A DNA stretch of 64,000 nt. Origin: Ricinus communis. Lineage: Eukaryota > Streptophyta > Magnoliopsida > Malpighiales > Euphorbiaceae. The first letter of the stretch is position 1. Every line of letters begins with the position of its first letter. The DNA lies in the NCBI RefSeq assembly GCF_019578655.1, contig NC_063260.1:29288888-29352887 (forward strand), read 5' to 3'. The translations under genes and the position numbers were made by a program. Of the stretch, positions 37,201 to 48,816 are shown piece by piece. Below the pieces are notes generated by a model, which was not told the DNA's origin, did not search any database, and saw nothing but the letters and a program-made list of their open reading frames with translations.

Positions 37201-40200
37201 AAATATAAAAAAATGTAATTTTAAAATAAAATAATAAATCTTATAAAATTACTTTATTTTTCTTCAAATTTATATTTATTTTGGTTGATTTCTAATCAAC
37301 ATTGATGAAATCGACACATTTACAGGAGTTTAGAGGATGATTAATCAATCCTAATTGATTTTAAAGATCAAATCTGAAAAAGAAAAAATAAAAACCTTAC
37401 TTTTATATATAAAAGAGAAATGCCTTAAAAATAGAAAAGAGAAAGCATGTCATATATATATATATGTCACATATGACATGCTTGTAAAAATAAAAATTAT
37501 TTTTCATATTTTTTAGTCTTCTATCATTCTCAATTTTTTTTGTTTATTCTTTAGTTTTTCTTATTCCGATTTCTCTTATTCATTTATACCTTTATCTCAT
37601 TTTTTTCTTTAAAAGTAAAGAGCCATTCTCAATTTTTATTTAGAAGATGACTCATTCCACCATTTCTTTTAATTTAAAGAAATATCACACATAACATGTA
37701 TGTAAAAAAAAATATTATTTCTCCTTTTTCTTTGTCGCACACTACCAATCACTAACAACTTAATTTTTTTTCTTTAATAAATTTCAAAATATTTAATTCT
37801 CTCTTCCATTTCTCTTCAATTGATGTTTGATTTCAATCAAATATTTTTTCTAGCTACTTAATTATAAAACTATTTATTATAACTATTGTTAATATTTTCA
37901 ATACCATATTTAAGAAATATTTACTGATTAAAATGGACTTCAATAAACATCATTTAAATTGGTCTTATATAGAAAAAAATATAATATTTTTTATTAATTT
38001 TTTAAATAATTTATTTTCTAATAAAAAAATAATTATTAATTATTAATTTTTTATTAGTATATTTACATTCAATTTTTATTATTTGAATATTTTTAGGAGA
38101 AATTATAATATATTAGAGGATTAATATATAAAAAAAATAAAAAGAATACCATAAAAGAGAAAGTAAAAGACCGTAAAAAGAAAAAGAAAAAACACGTTAC
38201 CGTAAAACAGAAAAACATTTAAAGAAATCCATATGACATGAAATTTTCTCTATTAAAAAAGAAGAAATGTCTCGAGACAATCGTAGAGAAGCAGAGTATA
38301 AATAGAAATGAAGTAATGCCCCCAGATCCACATACAAGTAAGTGAGATTGGGCCAACTCCCAATTAGAGGTGGAATGCAATCAAACAACCCCAATCCTTC
38401 GTTTGTTCAACCAACAATCACATATTCTCATGCCCCCAACGCTCAAACTCAAAATTACTCATCAATATTTATTTTCATCCCACCTTTTAATTATTTACTT
38501 TATTTTTTATTGGATTACCCTCAATGTCATATTTTGTTAAACAAATTTAATTTATATTAATAAATTAAAATATTATAAAAATATATATTAAAAATTGAAT
38601 TAACAAAATCGCACTGAGGTCCAAAAAAATATAAAAAGAACTAAAACTAGTTAGAGCCTTAGTACTTATTAATTATATATATATATATATATTTATCTTT
38701 TAATGTTTAAAGAAGAAGATATAAATTTAATTTTTCATTTAAAAATCAGATAAGCTAAATAATAAAATAATTATTATAAACGAAAAACATAAGTTAATGG
38801 AGACCAATGAACTTAAAATAGAAGCAATAGTACCAGAAAAACATTCCACCCAAAACCCCACTAACACACAATCTTAAGACTAACAAAAACAAAACTGGTC
38901 AAACATTGTTGTGTTTATATGTCCTTAATTCAATCCACCTTATTTAATTAACATTGTCTTAGACCATGCCTGTACAAATTATTATTTGGGTTTTGCTATT
39001 TTTAAATCTCCTTTCCCCCCTAGGTTTGGAGTTAGAGTGGCATGCATATTATAGACAAATGTATCTTTCATCGTTTTATAAAATTATATTAATTAATTTA
39101 AAGTTGTGCAGTAGTGTGTATATAAAATAATTTTATTTTTATTTTTATTGTAAGTGTACATCATATTATATAGTTCGTGACTTATTCATCTCCGAATAAT
39201 TAAAAGAAAAAAACTTACGATTGATTATGAAACAAAAAATTGCTAATTATCACTTTAAAAAAAAATTAATCTATCTTAATAATAAGTCTTTTTTCTTTAT
39301 CGGTTTTAACTTGTTGTCTCCAATTTAGAGCTTTAAGTCCCCTTCTATGAGATCTGCATTTTTGGGGTTTTAATTTTCTCGCCCGCTTGTGTTGTGTTCG
39401 AGTCTTTTGAGGATGGAATGAAATTCATGTTAGGAAGAGAAAATTAGAAGAATAACTCTATTAAATTTAATTGGCTTGTTTGACAAAGTTATATCATGAA
39501 ACTGCATCTCCATGCCATGGAATAATTGGTTAGACACAGGCATATGATACTACCAGATAAATAAATAAAAATAATAATTTTATATTTAGTTTCATTAAAT
39601 TATAAAATATTATTTTATTTATTTCAATCAAATAATTTTAATTATATATTTAATTTAATTACCATCACAATTAAAAATTTTGGCACGTCATAGAAATAGA
39701 ATAAAAAAATAATATAACTAAAAGTAAATGATTTATAATTAGAAAATAAAAATGAATAACCATGATACTCCATCTACAAATCAAGATTAGACACAGGCAA
39801 ATTAGGATTAAAAGCACTAATACTTAAAATCTGTAATTTGTTTTAGTAAGCAAATTGAGTTGCCTCCCTAAGCAGTTGCACTTGCAGCCATTATTAGCAA
39901 GTGATGGAATCCATAAAAAAGGAAAAAAGAAAAACACAATGGGGTTAGTGGTGCTGTATACTATAAAGAGGAAGAGAGGAAGCACGAGCTATCACGTGCA
40001 CATGGTTAAATCATACATTACCATGTAATTATTGCTAAACCAATCCCTACGCACCCATCCATGTGGTTTTCCTTGCTGTAAAATCATCAATTCCTTTTGG
40101 ATTCAAGGACTAATCATTGTTAATATTTTTCACCGTCTACACAAAATTCGGACCTTTTTTTAATCACATAATTTAACTGATTATAAACTACATAATATTT

Positions 40201-41500
40201 ATTTATTTATAATTTATTCCGTATAAAAATAAGGAATTTATTTAAAATAATAATAGGCTGAAAAAACAAATTAAGCTACTATCTGTTATAACTTGTAGCT
40301 TAAACTTTGATGATTCCTTTTTTTTGAGCTTTCAAATATGATAATTCACTATTCGTTTAATAAACAAATCCAATGGCTTGAAATAATTACCCTAAATAAC
40401 AAAGAGCAACTAATTGCGTCATCCGCAAGTAAGATTGGTTCCCATTACAGAAATTATAGTAATTTTGTGGAAATTGCATTATAATAGAGATGGACTTCAA
40501 TATTTTGAATAATAAGAACAACTTCGAGTCAGCTTATGCATCAATTGAAAATAAAATATTAATTTTAATAAGAAAATAATTAGATATTGACAACTAATCA
40601 ATTTAGAAATATATGAAAAACTATGTAATAGTCAAACAAGAAAAAAGGGTTGGGTAAAAATAAAATAGAAAGTTCGGAAGGATGTCCCACCCCACCTATC
40701 AACCGGCGACATACTTCTCAGCCACAACATTCAAATCTAAATAATGGCCCATAATATTATTTGGAACCGACAAAGTTTAATCCTTTTCAAGTGTCATAAT
40801 ATTATATTAATTTTTAATGTAAGCTTTTGAGAATTGAGATTTCCACTTTACCACTTTCTCGTGCAGCTTTTTCTTAAAGATGCAACATATAAATTTTACC
40901 ATTAAATATAAATAGAATCTACCAGACTGTCTGTTTGGTGATGTCACTTAAAAGGTTGTTGGCAACTGCAACTATTCGGAGGCTTTTTCTGTACATTTTT
41001 GTTTGCATATTTCTTTATTAAATTTACAAAATCTTATAAACTCAGGCAATCACTACAGTAATTAGTTTGAAACTTCATGTAATATATTAATGTATTTGAT
41101 AATTTTAATCTTAATTACCATATTAAATATAAAATTAAATCTAATTTTAAAAATTATAAATCTGTAAACCAAATACACCGTTGAAGGAATTATCTATATT
41201 CATAAGAAACATGTTTTACTTTACTCTAATATACATCTAATATTCTAGTTATTATTAGAAAAAATTTAAAATAAATCATCCAATTTGAATAACAAATCAT
41301 TTCAGTGTCATTATATTTTACTGTATACATATTTATTAAGCAGGTCACGCGTTTTCATCTATTTAATATTTAAATATAACTAAAATAATATCTGAGTGAC
41401 TATTAATTTGGAAAAGATAATAATTATTTGGCACCTATGTTTAACGGCCACGTCGGATTTCGGGGCCGCCTATATGCATGAGAATAGACTTCTTTTTCTC
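31216..41500. other. Gene-poor AT-rich region
   Basis: I see no gene in this 10-kb stretch. It contains a pyrimidine-rich patch at 33880-33970 with a (TTC)n run at 33912-33944, two GGCC-type motifs around 36797 and 36826, long A/T runs, and one small inverted repeat (37443-37483). All open frames here are short and low-complexity. Confidence 0.6.
37443..37483. repeat. 13-bp perfect inverted repeat with 15-bp AT-rich spacer
   Basis: AAGCATGTCATAT at 37443-37455 and its exact inverse ATATGACATGCTT at 37471-37483 could form a hairpin. A diverged related stretch (ACATAACATGTATGTAAAAA) is at about 37688. Confidence 0.8.
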
Positions 41501-41556
41501 TTTTTATAGGGGCCAGGGAGGATGCAGTACAGCCCCCTTCCTTTCTCTTCCCGAGC

Positions 41557-42420
41557 CACGTGAGATTCATTTCCTACTTTTCATTTATTTTTTCTTTGAA
41601 GAAAAAATTGCTAAAAGCTTCTTTTATTAAATCCGTTTTTACAACATTTAACATTAACATTATAAAATTCTTTATAAATTATAATCTGCAATTAAGGACA
41701 TAAATGAATCAAAATATTACACCGGTGAGTTATTGGAGTTTGATTGTAATAATATTTGCACCCACTCAACTGTTATTAAATCATAAGTTTAATACTGTAG
41801 CAACAGGTCCCGCAACTCCATTTTGACTCCTCGATTAAACCACAGGATCCGAAGGGAGATACTCGCTCACTGTTACTTTTATGGTGTCACCCTTTACCTT
41901 TTACTTCTTCACAAAAAGCTTCTACTATTTCCACCTTCTCTCCCCTTTTTGTTTCTTATTTCCATCTCTTTTAACCCCTCTGTCCAAATCTCCTCTTTAT
42001 GAAGACATTAAAACCATACTCAACAAGTTAGTATATAATATGACGTCAATAATAGTCGATTGTTTGTGGGAGAGGTATTTAAGCAATAATTTCCGCATTT
42101 TACAATCCACTTTTTCTCATTTCGAATATGTGTATCACGTCTTCTTTTCATTATCAAACAAAAAGACAACAAAAACAATTAAAAGCTTTTCAAAAAAATC
42201 ATATATAAAATTTCCATTCTTGTAGCTAATTGATGCTGACATTCTCCCCATTCAACCTCTTATAACTAAAAAGACTTTCTCTCTCTCTCTCTTTCCCCCT
42301 TCCATTCCGTTTCTGGGTCTCCACTCACCATCCAATTTCCTGTTTTCTCTCTCTCTCAAATTCTGGATAGAGAAGAGAAAAGAAAAAAAAATAAACAAGA
42401 AGAAGAAAGAGAGAGAAAAA
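41557..42420 (+). promoter_or_regulatory. Upstream region of the glutaredoxin-like gene
   Basis: Contains a CACGTG G-box at 41557-41562 and a strongly pyrimidine-rich stretch at 42270-42360 of the kind found in plant 5' leaders. A 114-codon frame at 41881-42225 is low-complexity and probably not coding. Confidence 0.3.
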
Positions 42421-43025
42421 GATTCAAGTGTGAACCAGCTGAATGTCTTGGTGGTGATGTTCGTTTACATGGTCTACGCGCCCAAACTATTTGACTTTTC
42501 ATACAAAATAATTGAAATTCTATTTTCCCCATTCCAAATTCCTCAATTTCCAATCATTTCTTTTCTTGATCAATTCTTCCGTGATTTCACAATCCTCCAT
42601 TCTTTCTCATCTATGTAATCATTTCACGGGTTTTTGGAGATCCCAAGATCTCTGAAACCATAAATTTTCTATCTTGTCTCTTTCTTTCTCTCCGAACAGA
42701 ACTCTCTGTTTCTGTTCTGTTCCTTGAATCCTTCAACTTCTAGCTTTTTGGGTTATCATACATTGGTTTGATTGTCTTACAGAGACCTCCGTTTCATAAT
42801 CCATCAAAAACCCAATTCAGTTTTTGGCGGTTTCTTATTTGTTATATCATTAATGCATGCTTCTTTCCATATTTACGGGTTTTAATGGATCTGTCTTGCT
42901 GTCTTCCCTATCATTTATGAAAGCTCAAGGCCATATCTTTATCAAAACTTCCATACTCTTTTACTCTGTTTGTTTCTTGAAGTTATTCTCTGTTTCTTTC
43001 AATTCAAAGATTGGTAGATAGATAA

Positions 43026-44354
43026 ATGGGTTGTGCAAGCTCAAAACAGAGGAAGAGATGCAGGCACTGCCACGCACCTTATTCTCCGGTGCCGCGAAGC
43101 TACTCAATGCACGTAGTACATCCTCCACAGCAGAAAGGTGATAGCTACCATGTGGTGGCACTCACTTCCACCACATTAGGCTCTCTTCCTCTTGATTCAA
43201 CTTCCAATTGTAAAGACAGTATCAATATCAATACTGCTATTGATATCTTCGCGGCGGCGGAAGGAAATAATGATCAAGGCGATACAAGTGATTGTGATGT
43301 CCGAAATGGGATTGGAAATGATAAAGAAAAGAGAAGCAAAGAGTTTTCAGTTGGTTTAATTGAAGCAAAGACTTGGTCTAATATGATCCAAGACAAAATT
43401 CCCAAAATTGTGCCAAAAACACCGATAAGAACTCCTCCGGGGGAGCCGGAGACGATCAATACTTGGGAGTTGATGGCGGGGCTTGAGGAAGACGATAGTC
43501 TCTCTGTGCCTCATCGGTATAGGAGTTTCTCTTTTGATGTTTCACGTGATCCTAGTCCAGTTCAAGATAGCCCAAAACTGAATCCTACATTACTGTCCCC
43601 AAATAAAAACAAGCCTTTTTGGCTTCAAATTGCAGATGAAGATACTAATTCTAAATGTCCAGAATTCGATCCGCAAGTCATTTCCACATTCAGAAAGTCA
43701 CTTCAAGAACTCTCTCCTGATCATCCATTTTACCTTAAATCATCCGAAAACGGTGAGAAGCAACCGCCTTCCTCGGACCCCAGCAACGTCGTTGCAAAAG
43801 ATTATTGTAAAGGCGGAAAGGAGAAGCTAGTGGTATACTTTACGAGCCTAAGAGGAGTAAGAAAAACATACGAAGACTGTTGCCATGTGAGGGTGATCTT
43901 AAAAGGATTAGGCGTTCGAGTCGATGAGAGAGATGTATCGATGCATTCAGGGTTCAAGGAGGAGTTGAAAGAGCTACTGGGAGAAGGGTTTTGCGGTGGA
44001 GGGTTACCGAGAGTGGTTATAGGAACAAAATACCTTGGTGGAGCCGAGGAAATAAGACGAATGCACGAAGAAGGACAGCTGGAGAAGGTGGTTGAAGGAT
44101 GTGAAATGTTGGAGGATGATAGTGGCGGTGGTGGTTGTGAGGGTTGTGGGGATGTTAGGTTTATACCTTGCGAGACATGTAATGGAAGCTGTAAAATATA
44201 TTACGAACGCCACGAAGAAGAAGAAGAAGAAGAAGAAGACGGGGAAGCAGCAGCAGCAGCAGAAGAAGAATTGGAAGAAGGTGAGTATGGATTTCAACGT
44301 TGTCCTGATTGTAATGAGAATGGACTAATACGTTGCCCAATTTGTTGCTACTAG
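43026..44354 (+). CDS. Glutaredoxin-like protein with N-myristoylation signal and C-terminal zinc-binding CxxC repeats
   Basis: A single exon of 442 codons. The start is chosen because MGCASSK is a classic myristoylation and palmitoylation signal (Gly2, Cys3), so the protein is likely membrane-anchored. Residues 1-265 are of low conservation, with short family motifs (INTWELMAGLE, PFWLQIAD, FRKSLQELSPDHPFY). The glutaredoxin fold starts at about 267 (KLVVYFTSLRGVRKTYEDC) and includes LPRVVIGTKYLGGAEEI. The usual CxxC/CxxS redox site is replaced by SLRG, so classic thiol-disulfide activity is doubtful. From 371 on there are four CxxC pairs (CEGC, CETC, CPDC, CPIC), likely binding two zinc ions, interrupted by an E/A-rich insert. 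This matches the plant At5g39865-type family, whose function is poorly known. Confidence 0.92.
   Translation: MGCASSKQRKRCRHCHAPYSPVPRSYSMHVVHPPQQKGDSYHVVALTSTTLGSLPLDSTSNCKDSININTAIDIFAAAEGNNDQGDTSDCDVRNGIGNDKEKRSKEFSVGLIEAKTWSNMIQDKIPKIVPKTPIRTPPGEPETINTWELMAGLEEDDSLSVPHRYRSFSFDVSRDPSPVQDSPKLNPTLLSPNKNKPFWLQIADEDTNSKCPEFDPQVISTFRKSLQELSPDHPFYLKSSENGEKQPPSSDPSNVVAKDYCKGGKEKLVVYFTSLRGVRKTYEDCCHVRVILKGLGVRVDERDVSMHSGFKEELKELLGEGFCGGGLPRVVIGTKYLGGAEEIRRMHEEGQLEKVVEGCEMLEDDSGGGGCEGCGDVRFIPCETCNGSCKIYYERHEEEEEEEEDGEAAAAAEEELEEGEYGFQRCPDCNENGLIRCPICCY
44214..44280 (+). repeat. In-frame GAA and GCA microsatellites in the glutaredoxin-like gene
   Basis: (GAA/AGA)n then (GCA)n encodes a Glu run followed by Ala and Glu, placed between the second and third CxxC pair of the zinc module. 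Length is expected to vary between individuals. Confidence 0.9.
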
Positions 44355-47300
44355 TAACATTTGTTTTATGTTTTTTCTTCGTTTGTTATATTGGCTTCTT
44401 TGCTCGTCGCCGTCGTCTTTCGCGTCGTTTGTTGTACAGTGAGGAGTTTCATTTTATCTTTTTTTTTTTTTTTTTTCGTGATATATAATGTATGAGGGAA
44501 ATTCACAATCGAAAAAAATAATTAAATTAATATATTTGCAATACTAAAAAAAGTAGGGAATAATATGTTAATTTTTCAATTAGATTTATTAAATCCCCAG
44601 TCATTTGTCTCAATGGCTGTATACTTAGTTGACTTGTATTTCAGATAAAAAAGAAAAAAAAAAAAGAACAAGGAAGAGTTGTACTTTTATATAATAGTCT
44701 GTTTTTAATTTACATACAGATTAAAAAAAACATAAATTTCTTTTAATTAATATCATTTAATAATTAAAAAAATAATCACCTTATTTAATTTGAATTGAAG
44801 AGGTAATGATAAAAATTTCAAGCATTTATGGCTCAAACAAAAGAGGAGTAGTGTTCAAGAAAATCCAATAGGTGGTATTGAGTGCGTTGGTTCGTGGCAA
44901 CGTTTCTGAATTTGGAGAGCTCATCCAAGACCATCATTTATCGGCAAGTATTTTAGCACTCTACTAATAGGTCCAACCCTAAATGAGTTAGCTTCTTTCG
45001 CAAGCATTTAATGTAAAAGAAAAAGATCAAGTTTCGAATTATTAAATCTATTTTTTGCTTAAATATAATACTTATTTTTATTTTAAGAAAAAAGATTAGT
45101 TTGGAGAATGCAATCTCATTATCTTACCAAAAATTTACAAAAGAAGGGTCCCAATTGTATGTTAGATCTAAGTGCTTATTACCAATTGGCCAACTGTGAC
45201 ATATCACTGAAAGTTCTCAATCTCTTCTTAAACAGAAATCCAATTTAAGAGATTAATTAAAAAAAAATAGCTTTTTGCTTCTTCTTTTTTATATTTCTTA
45301 TAACAAGATAATGACAGTTTCGAGTGATAGACATACTAATTCCTCTTTGGAATGTATATTATATATATATATATATATATAAACTAGGAACCCTCTAGAA
45401 CGAAAGAGATTATTAAGTATATAATTATCAATAAAGAATTAGGTGAAGAATTCTGGGTCAACAGTAGCTTAAGAAGACGGGGAACTGAGAAGGTCAACAT
45501 TCTGTTTCTTTGACCAACCAAGTAAACAAAGAAGCCAAGGGGAGTGGTTCCCCTCAAAACTTTGTTATAATGTTCAACTTTCCATGGAAAGACCAATTCC
45601 TTCGAAACTGATACACCCACCAAAATGCCGTTCCTTAATTATCAACCCTCTTAACGGAATCGTTCTTGGCCCCTCAAAGAAATTTCCTTTTTCTTTTTCT
45701 TAATTAATTGGTGGTACCCCCTTGTGTAGGATATTAATATTATTTGCACCAAAATTAGGGGGTTTACAAGGAAGAAAAATATTTTATAACCTATTTTAAA
45801 TTAAATTAAAATAGAAACTAAACATGTCAGCTAAACTCTTATATGAGTTATAAAATAACTTTTTCTAGTACAAACTAGATAATCAATTGTTAAGAAAATG
45901 ACAAGGACCCAATTGATTCTCTAAGATATGGAAACTATAAAATATAAATTGAAATCGGCTTATTTTATAATAAAATTATATATATATATTTTTAATTATT
46001 TTATTATGGATATAATTTAATAAAAAATAATATAAAATTTCAATTTTATTCGAGGGTGCTAAGAAGGAATTTTCTATTCACGAAAAGCCAATAACAAAAA
46101 GAAAATATTAATGAGAAGACAAATAAGTAAACACAAGAAAGAAAGTGCCAAGAGGGTTAATCTTTTTATTTTCTTAACCTGCTCTATTTATTTGCTATTA
46201 GATTCAGGTTCCGAAGGGCCTATGGCTAAGAATATCACAAGAAGCTAAATGACGCAATGACTTCTAATCAAGTCAACATCAAATTGGGTTGGTTATACTT
46301 ATATTATTATAGGTATTAGTAACCAAAGAAATTAAAAGTAAATTTAAGTAAGGCATCTGAAGCCGTAAATCAACAGTTTCATGAAATTGGGGCAATAGTA
46401 AGCCCAACTAGGTTGGTGTGGTTGCAAAGGACCCATCTCGAAAAAAGAGAGAGCCAACAACCCCATTAAATTGTATAGGGTAATGGATATTGTGCCTTTT
46501 CATGGTTCTATTTGTCTTGTTGCAAAGGGAATAAAGAAGATGCATTTTATTGGATAATAATTCAAGGTATTATGTTGGGTAGTAGCTGTCATGAGATTTT
46601 TAACACAACGGGGAACACTGTGTGTGATTCTATCTAAAACTCTTGTTCCCGCATTCCGGTTCATAAGAAAAATAATTTTATATTTCTAACACTTAAAATT
46701 TCTTTACATTTTAAATTATTCAAGTCGCTAAATAAGTACTTTTAAGAATGAGATAGTTTTATATATATTTAATTTTTTAATTTATAATATATTTATTTAA
46801 AATTATTATGATACGTAATTACTGGGATTCAATTGTAATTTTGTTTCACCCGATATAGTAATAAGTTTTGAGAATATTATGAATTTGATTATAATTTTCA
46901 ATTTGAAGCATTCTTTTTAAGGGCAAGAATCACAAAATAGGCACTGAAATAATTAGAGAGATACATGGGCAAGCACAACCCTTGAACATTAAGAAATTTG
47001 TGGTTTGAGTTGTAAAGACAGAAAGAGAAAAAGATTTGCAGGGAACAGGTAGTTGAGCAAGGTGTATATATATATATATATCATCATGAGTAGTAGTTGG
47101 CAGATAAGCTAGAGATATATTTCATATTTGTGAAGTAGGCATTTCTGAAGTTGCCAAGCAATTTACCATCAAAAGATATGGATTTATTTTTTATTATAAC
47201 TAAAGTATATGATATATATTTTATCAAATGCCATGGTAATATCAGTCGTTAAAACCAGAGAGAGAGAGAGACTTAAAATTTTCATTTCCAGTATGTGCTT

Positions 47301-47800
47301 GGTAAAAATGTATGAATTTTACTTTTACCTAACAAAAATCCAAGAAATTACTTTTTTCTCTGGAATTATAACAATACTTTGAAATTAATCACTTTTTAGC
47401 CTATGTTTTAGTTATTAGTTACATTCAATCAAGTAGATAAAACACTAAATGATTACCTACAAACCCAACATATTTATATTCCCCATTCGTTGCCTACTTT
47501 AGTTCGGTAGTTGAAACTCTACCTAAAGCAGCTGCGAGCATCCAAACACATCTTATTCTGCATAACAATTAAACCTCTTCTTCTCCCAAGCCAAGTCATG
47601 TTTGGCCTCCTCTTCCTCTTCCTCATCCTCCAATTTCTTATGTTTTAGTCTGATTATTAGGGTATAAAATTTTAATCATACAATTCAAATTTATTCTTAT
47701 CTCATTAAGAAAATAAATTTTTAAATTCATCTAAAATATATTCTGATTATTACAAGTTTTGAACAATTCTACGATGCATTCCATTCTTTTCATGATGCAA
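44355..47800. other. Spacer between the glutaredoxin-like gene and the tRNA region
   Basis: No supported gene. Contains (TA)n at about 45359-45380, a T-run at 44460-44477 and a short less AT-rich patch at 45460-45660 without coding potential. Confidence 0.55.
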
Positions 47801-47804
47801 AAAT

Positions 47805-47866
47805 CTTACAAGCTATCTAAAAAGAAGCAACCACTAAAAAGGCATTAAATGCATTAGTAGGCATCT
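47805..47866 (+). repeat. Copy A of a diverged direct duplication
   Basis: Shares AAGCTATCTA, AAAGAAGCA and GGCAT blocks in order with copy B at 48586-48655, about 75% by eye over 60 bp. Weaker similarity continues to the right. Confidence 0.6.
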
Positions 47867-48441
47867 AAACTATGTAGAATTTATTAACAACCCTAAGTTG
47901 CAACTATCTAATACTAACGTGTGCACACTTTTGATTGCATTATTATTCATTGAAGCTGCGAGGGAATGCAATTGCAGGACCCTAATAACGCCCCCATTTA
48001 GGACGGCCTGAAACTCTTGTGCAGCAGCTTTTCCTGATAGTAACCATTTAAAATTAAAAACTACTATAAGATTCATTCATCTGAAAATTCATATGATGTG
48101 ATTAAAAAACTAATATTATGCTTTCACTTGAGGGATAAATGTAAAGATGCTCCAACTAATTATATTGGGCAATATTTCTTTATATTACATATCTTACAAA
48201 GTTAAACTATAAAAACTTATGAAGTAGTAATTCTCATGTGTACAGAGAGTCCTCACTGTATACATTAAAAATAAAGATCCATGTTTGATTTTCTGTGCTT
48301 TTGAATAATGGTATAACCTTTTTTTATTTTATTTTTAGTTTCTTTTCTTAAATTCTTTTTAAATATAGATGTCTATATATTTGTAATTTATATTGCTAGT
48401 GGCATAACGACCAATACAGTAGAATTTATATAGTAACATGT

Positions 48442-48458
48442 GCTGGAATAGCTCAGTT

Positions 48459-48491
<33 letters not shown>

Positions 48492-48515
48492 AAGGTTCAA
48501 GCCCTTCTTCTAGCG
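48442..48515 (+). tRNA. trnN-GUU: tRNA-Asn (anticodon GTT)
   Basis: A 74-nt cloverleaf, including discriminator G48515, with no intron. Acceptor arm GCTGGAA pairs with TTCTAGC (one G-T), D arm GCTC/GAGC, anticodon arm TGTGG/CCACA with loop CTGTTAA (anticodon GTT at 48476-48478), and T arm GAAGG/CCTTC. The internal B box reads GGTTCAAGC. It is like the nuclear plant tRNA-Asn I remember, except that the T stem has A-T where GGAGG/CCTCC has G-C, a compensated change. CCA is not encoded, as expected in eukaryotes. Confidence 0.96.
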
Positions 48516-48517
48516 GA

Positions 48518-48524
48518 TTTTTTT
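48518..48524 (+). terminator. Pol III terminator of tRNA-Asn
   Basis: A run of seven T starts 3 nt after the tRNA end. Confidence 0.85.
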
Positions 48525-48585
48525 GAGATTAAAAACTTTCAACATAAGGAAGTTCATCCAGTTATCCTGTTAGGCATGCTAAGAC

Positions 48586-48655
48586 TTTACCAAGCTATCT
48601 ACAAAGAAGCAGCCATTAAGAGGGCATGAAAAGCATCAATCGCCTATTTAGAACT
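48586..48655 (+). repeat. Copy B of a diverged direct duplication
   Basis: Partner of 47805-47866. It lies between the tRNA and the stop codon of the BPA1-like gene, so is likely in or near that gene's 3' UTR. Confidence 0.6.
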
Positions 48656-48816
48656 TATTTACTTGCTGACATTTTATTTATCAATATGAACACTTGTAAT
48701 TGCATAAGATTCATAATTTAAACCATGCCGAATCAAGCTTATGCACTGTAATTTCGGTCATTAACAACACTTTGGTACAACAACAAACTGTTGTTTCTGT
48801 TGGCTAGTAGTTCCAC

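Noticed and set aside
41505..41535. Short GGGGC...GCCCC inverted pair that looked like a small-RNA hairpin
   Set aside because: The arms are only about five bases and no known plant microRNA was recognised. No familiar mature microRNA was spotted elsewhere in the window.
41881..42225. 114-aa plus-strand frame upstream of the glutaredoxin-like gene
   Set aside because: Phe/Ser/Leu-rich product of T-rich leader or promoter DNA; no conserved motif.
44004..44297. 97-aa minus-strand frame
   Set aside because: Antisense shadow of the glutaredoxin-like coding sequence.
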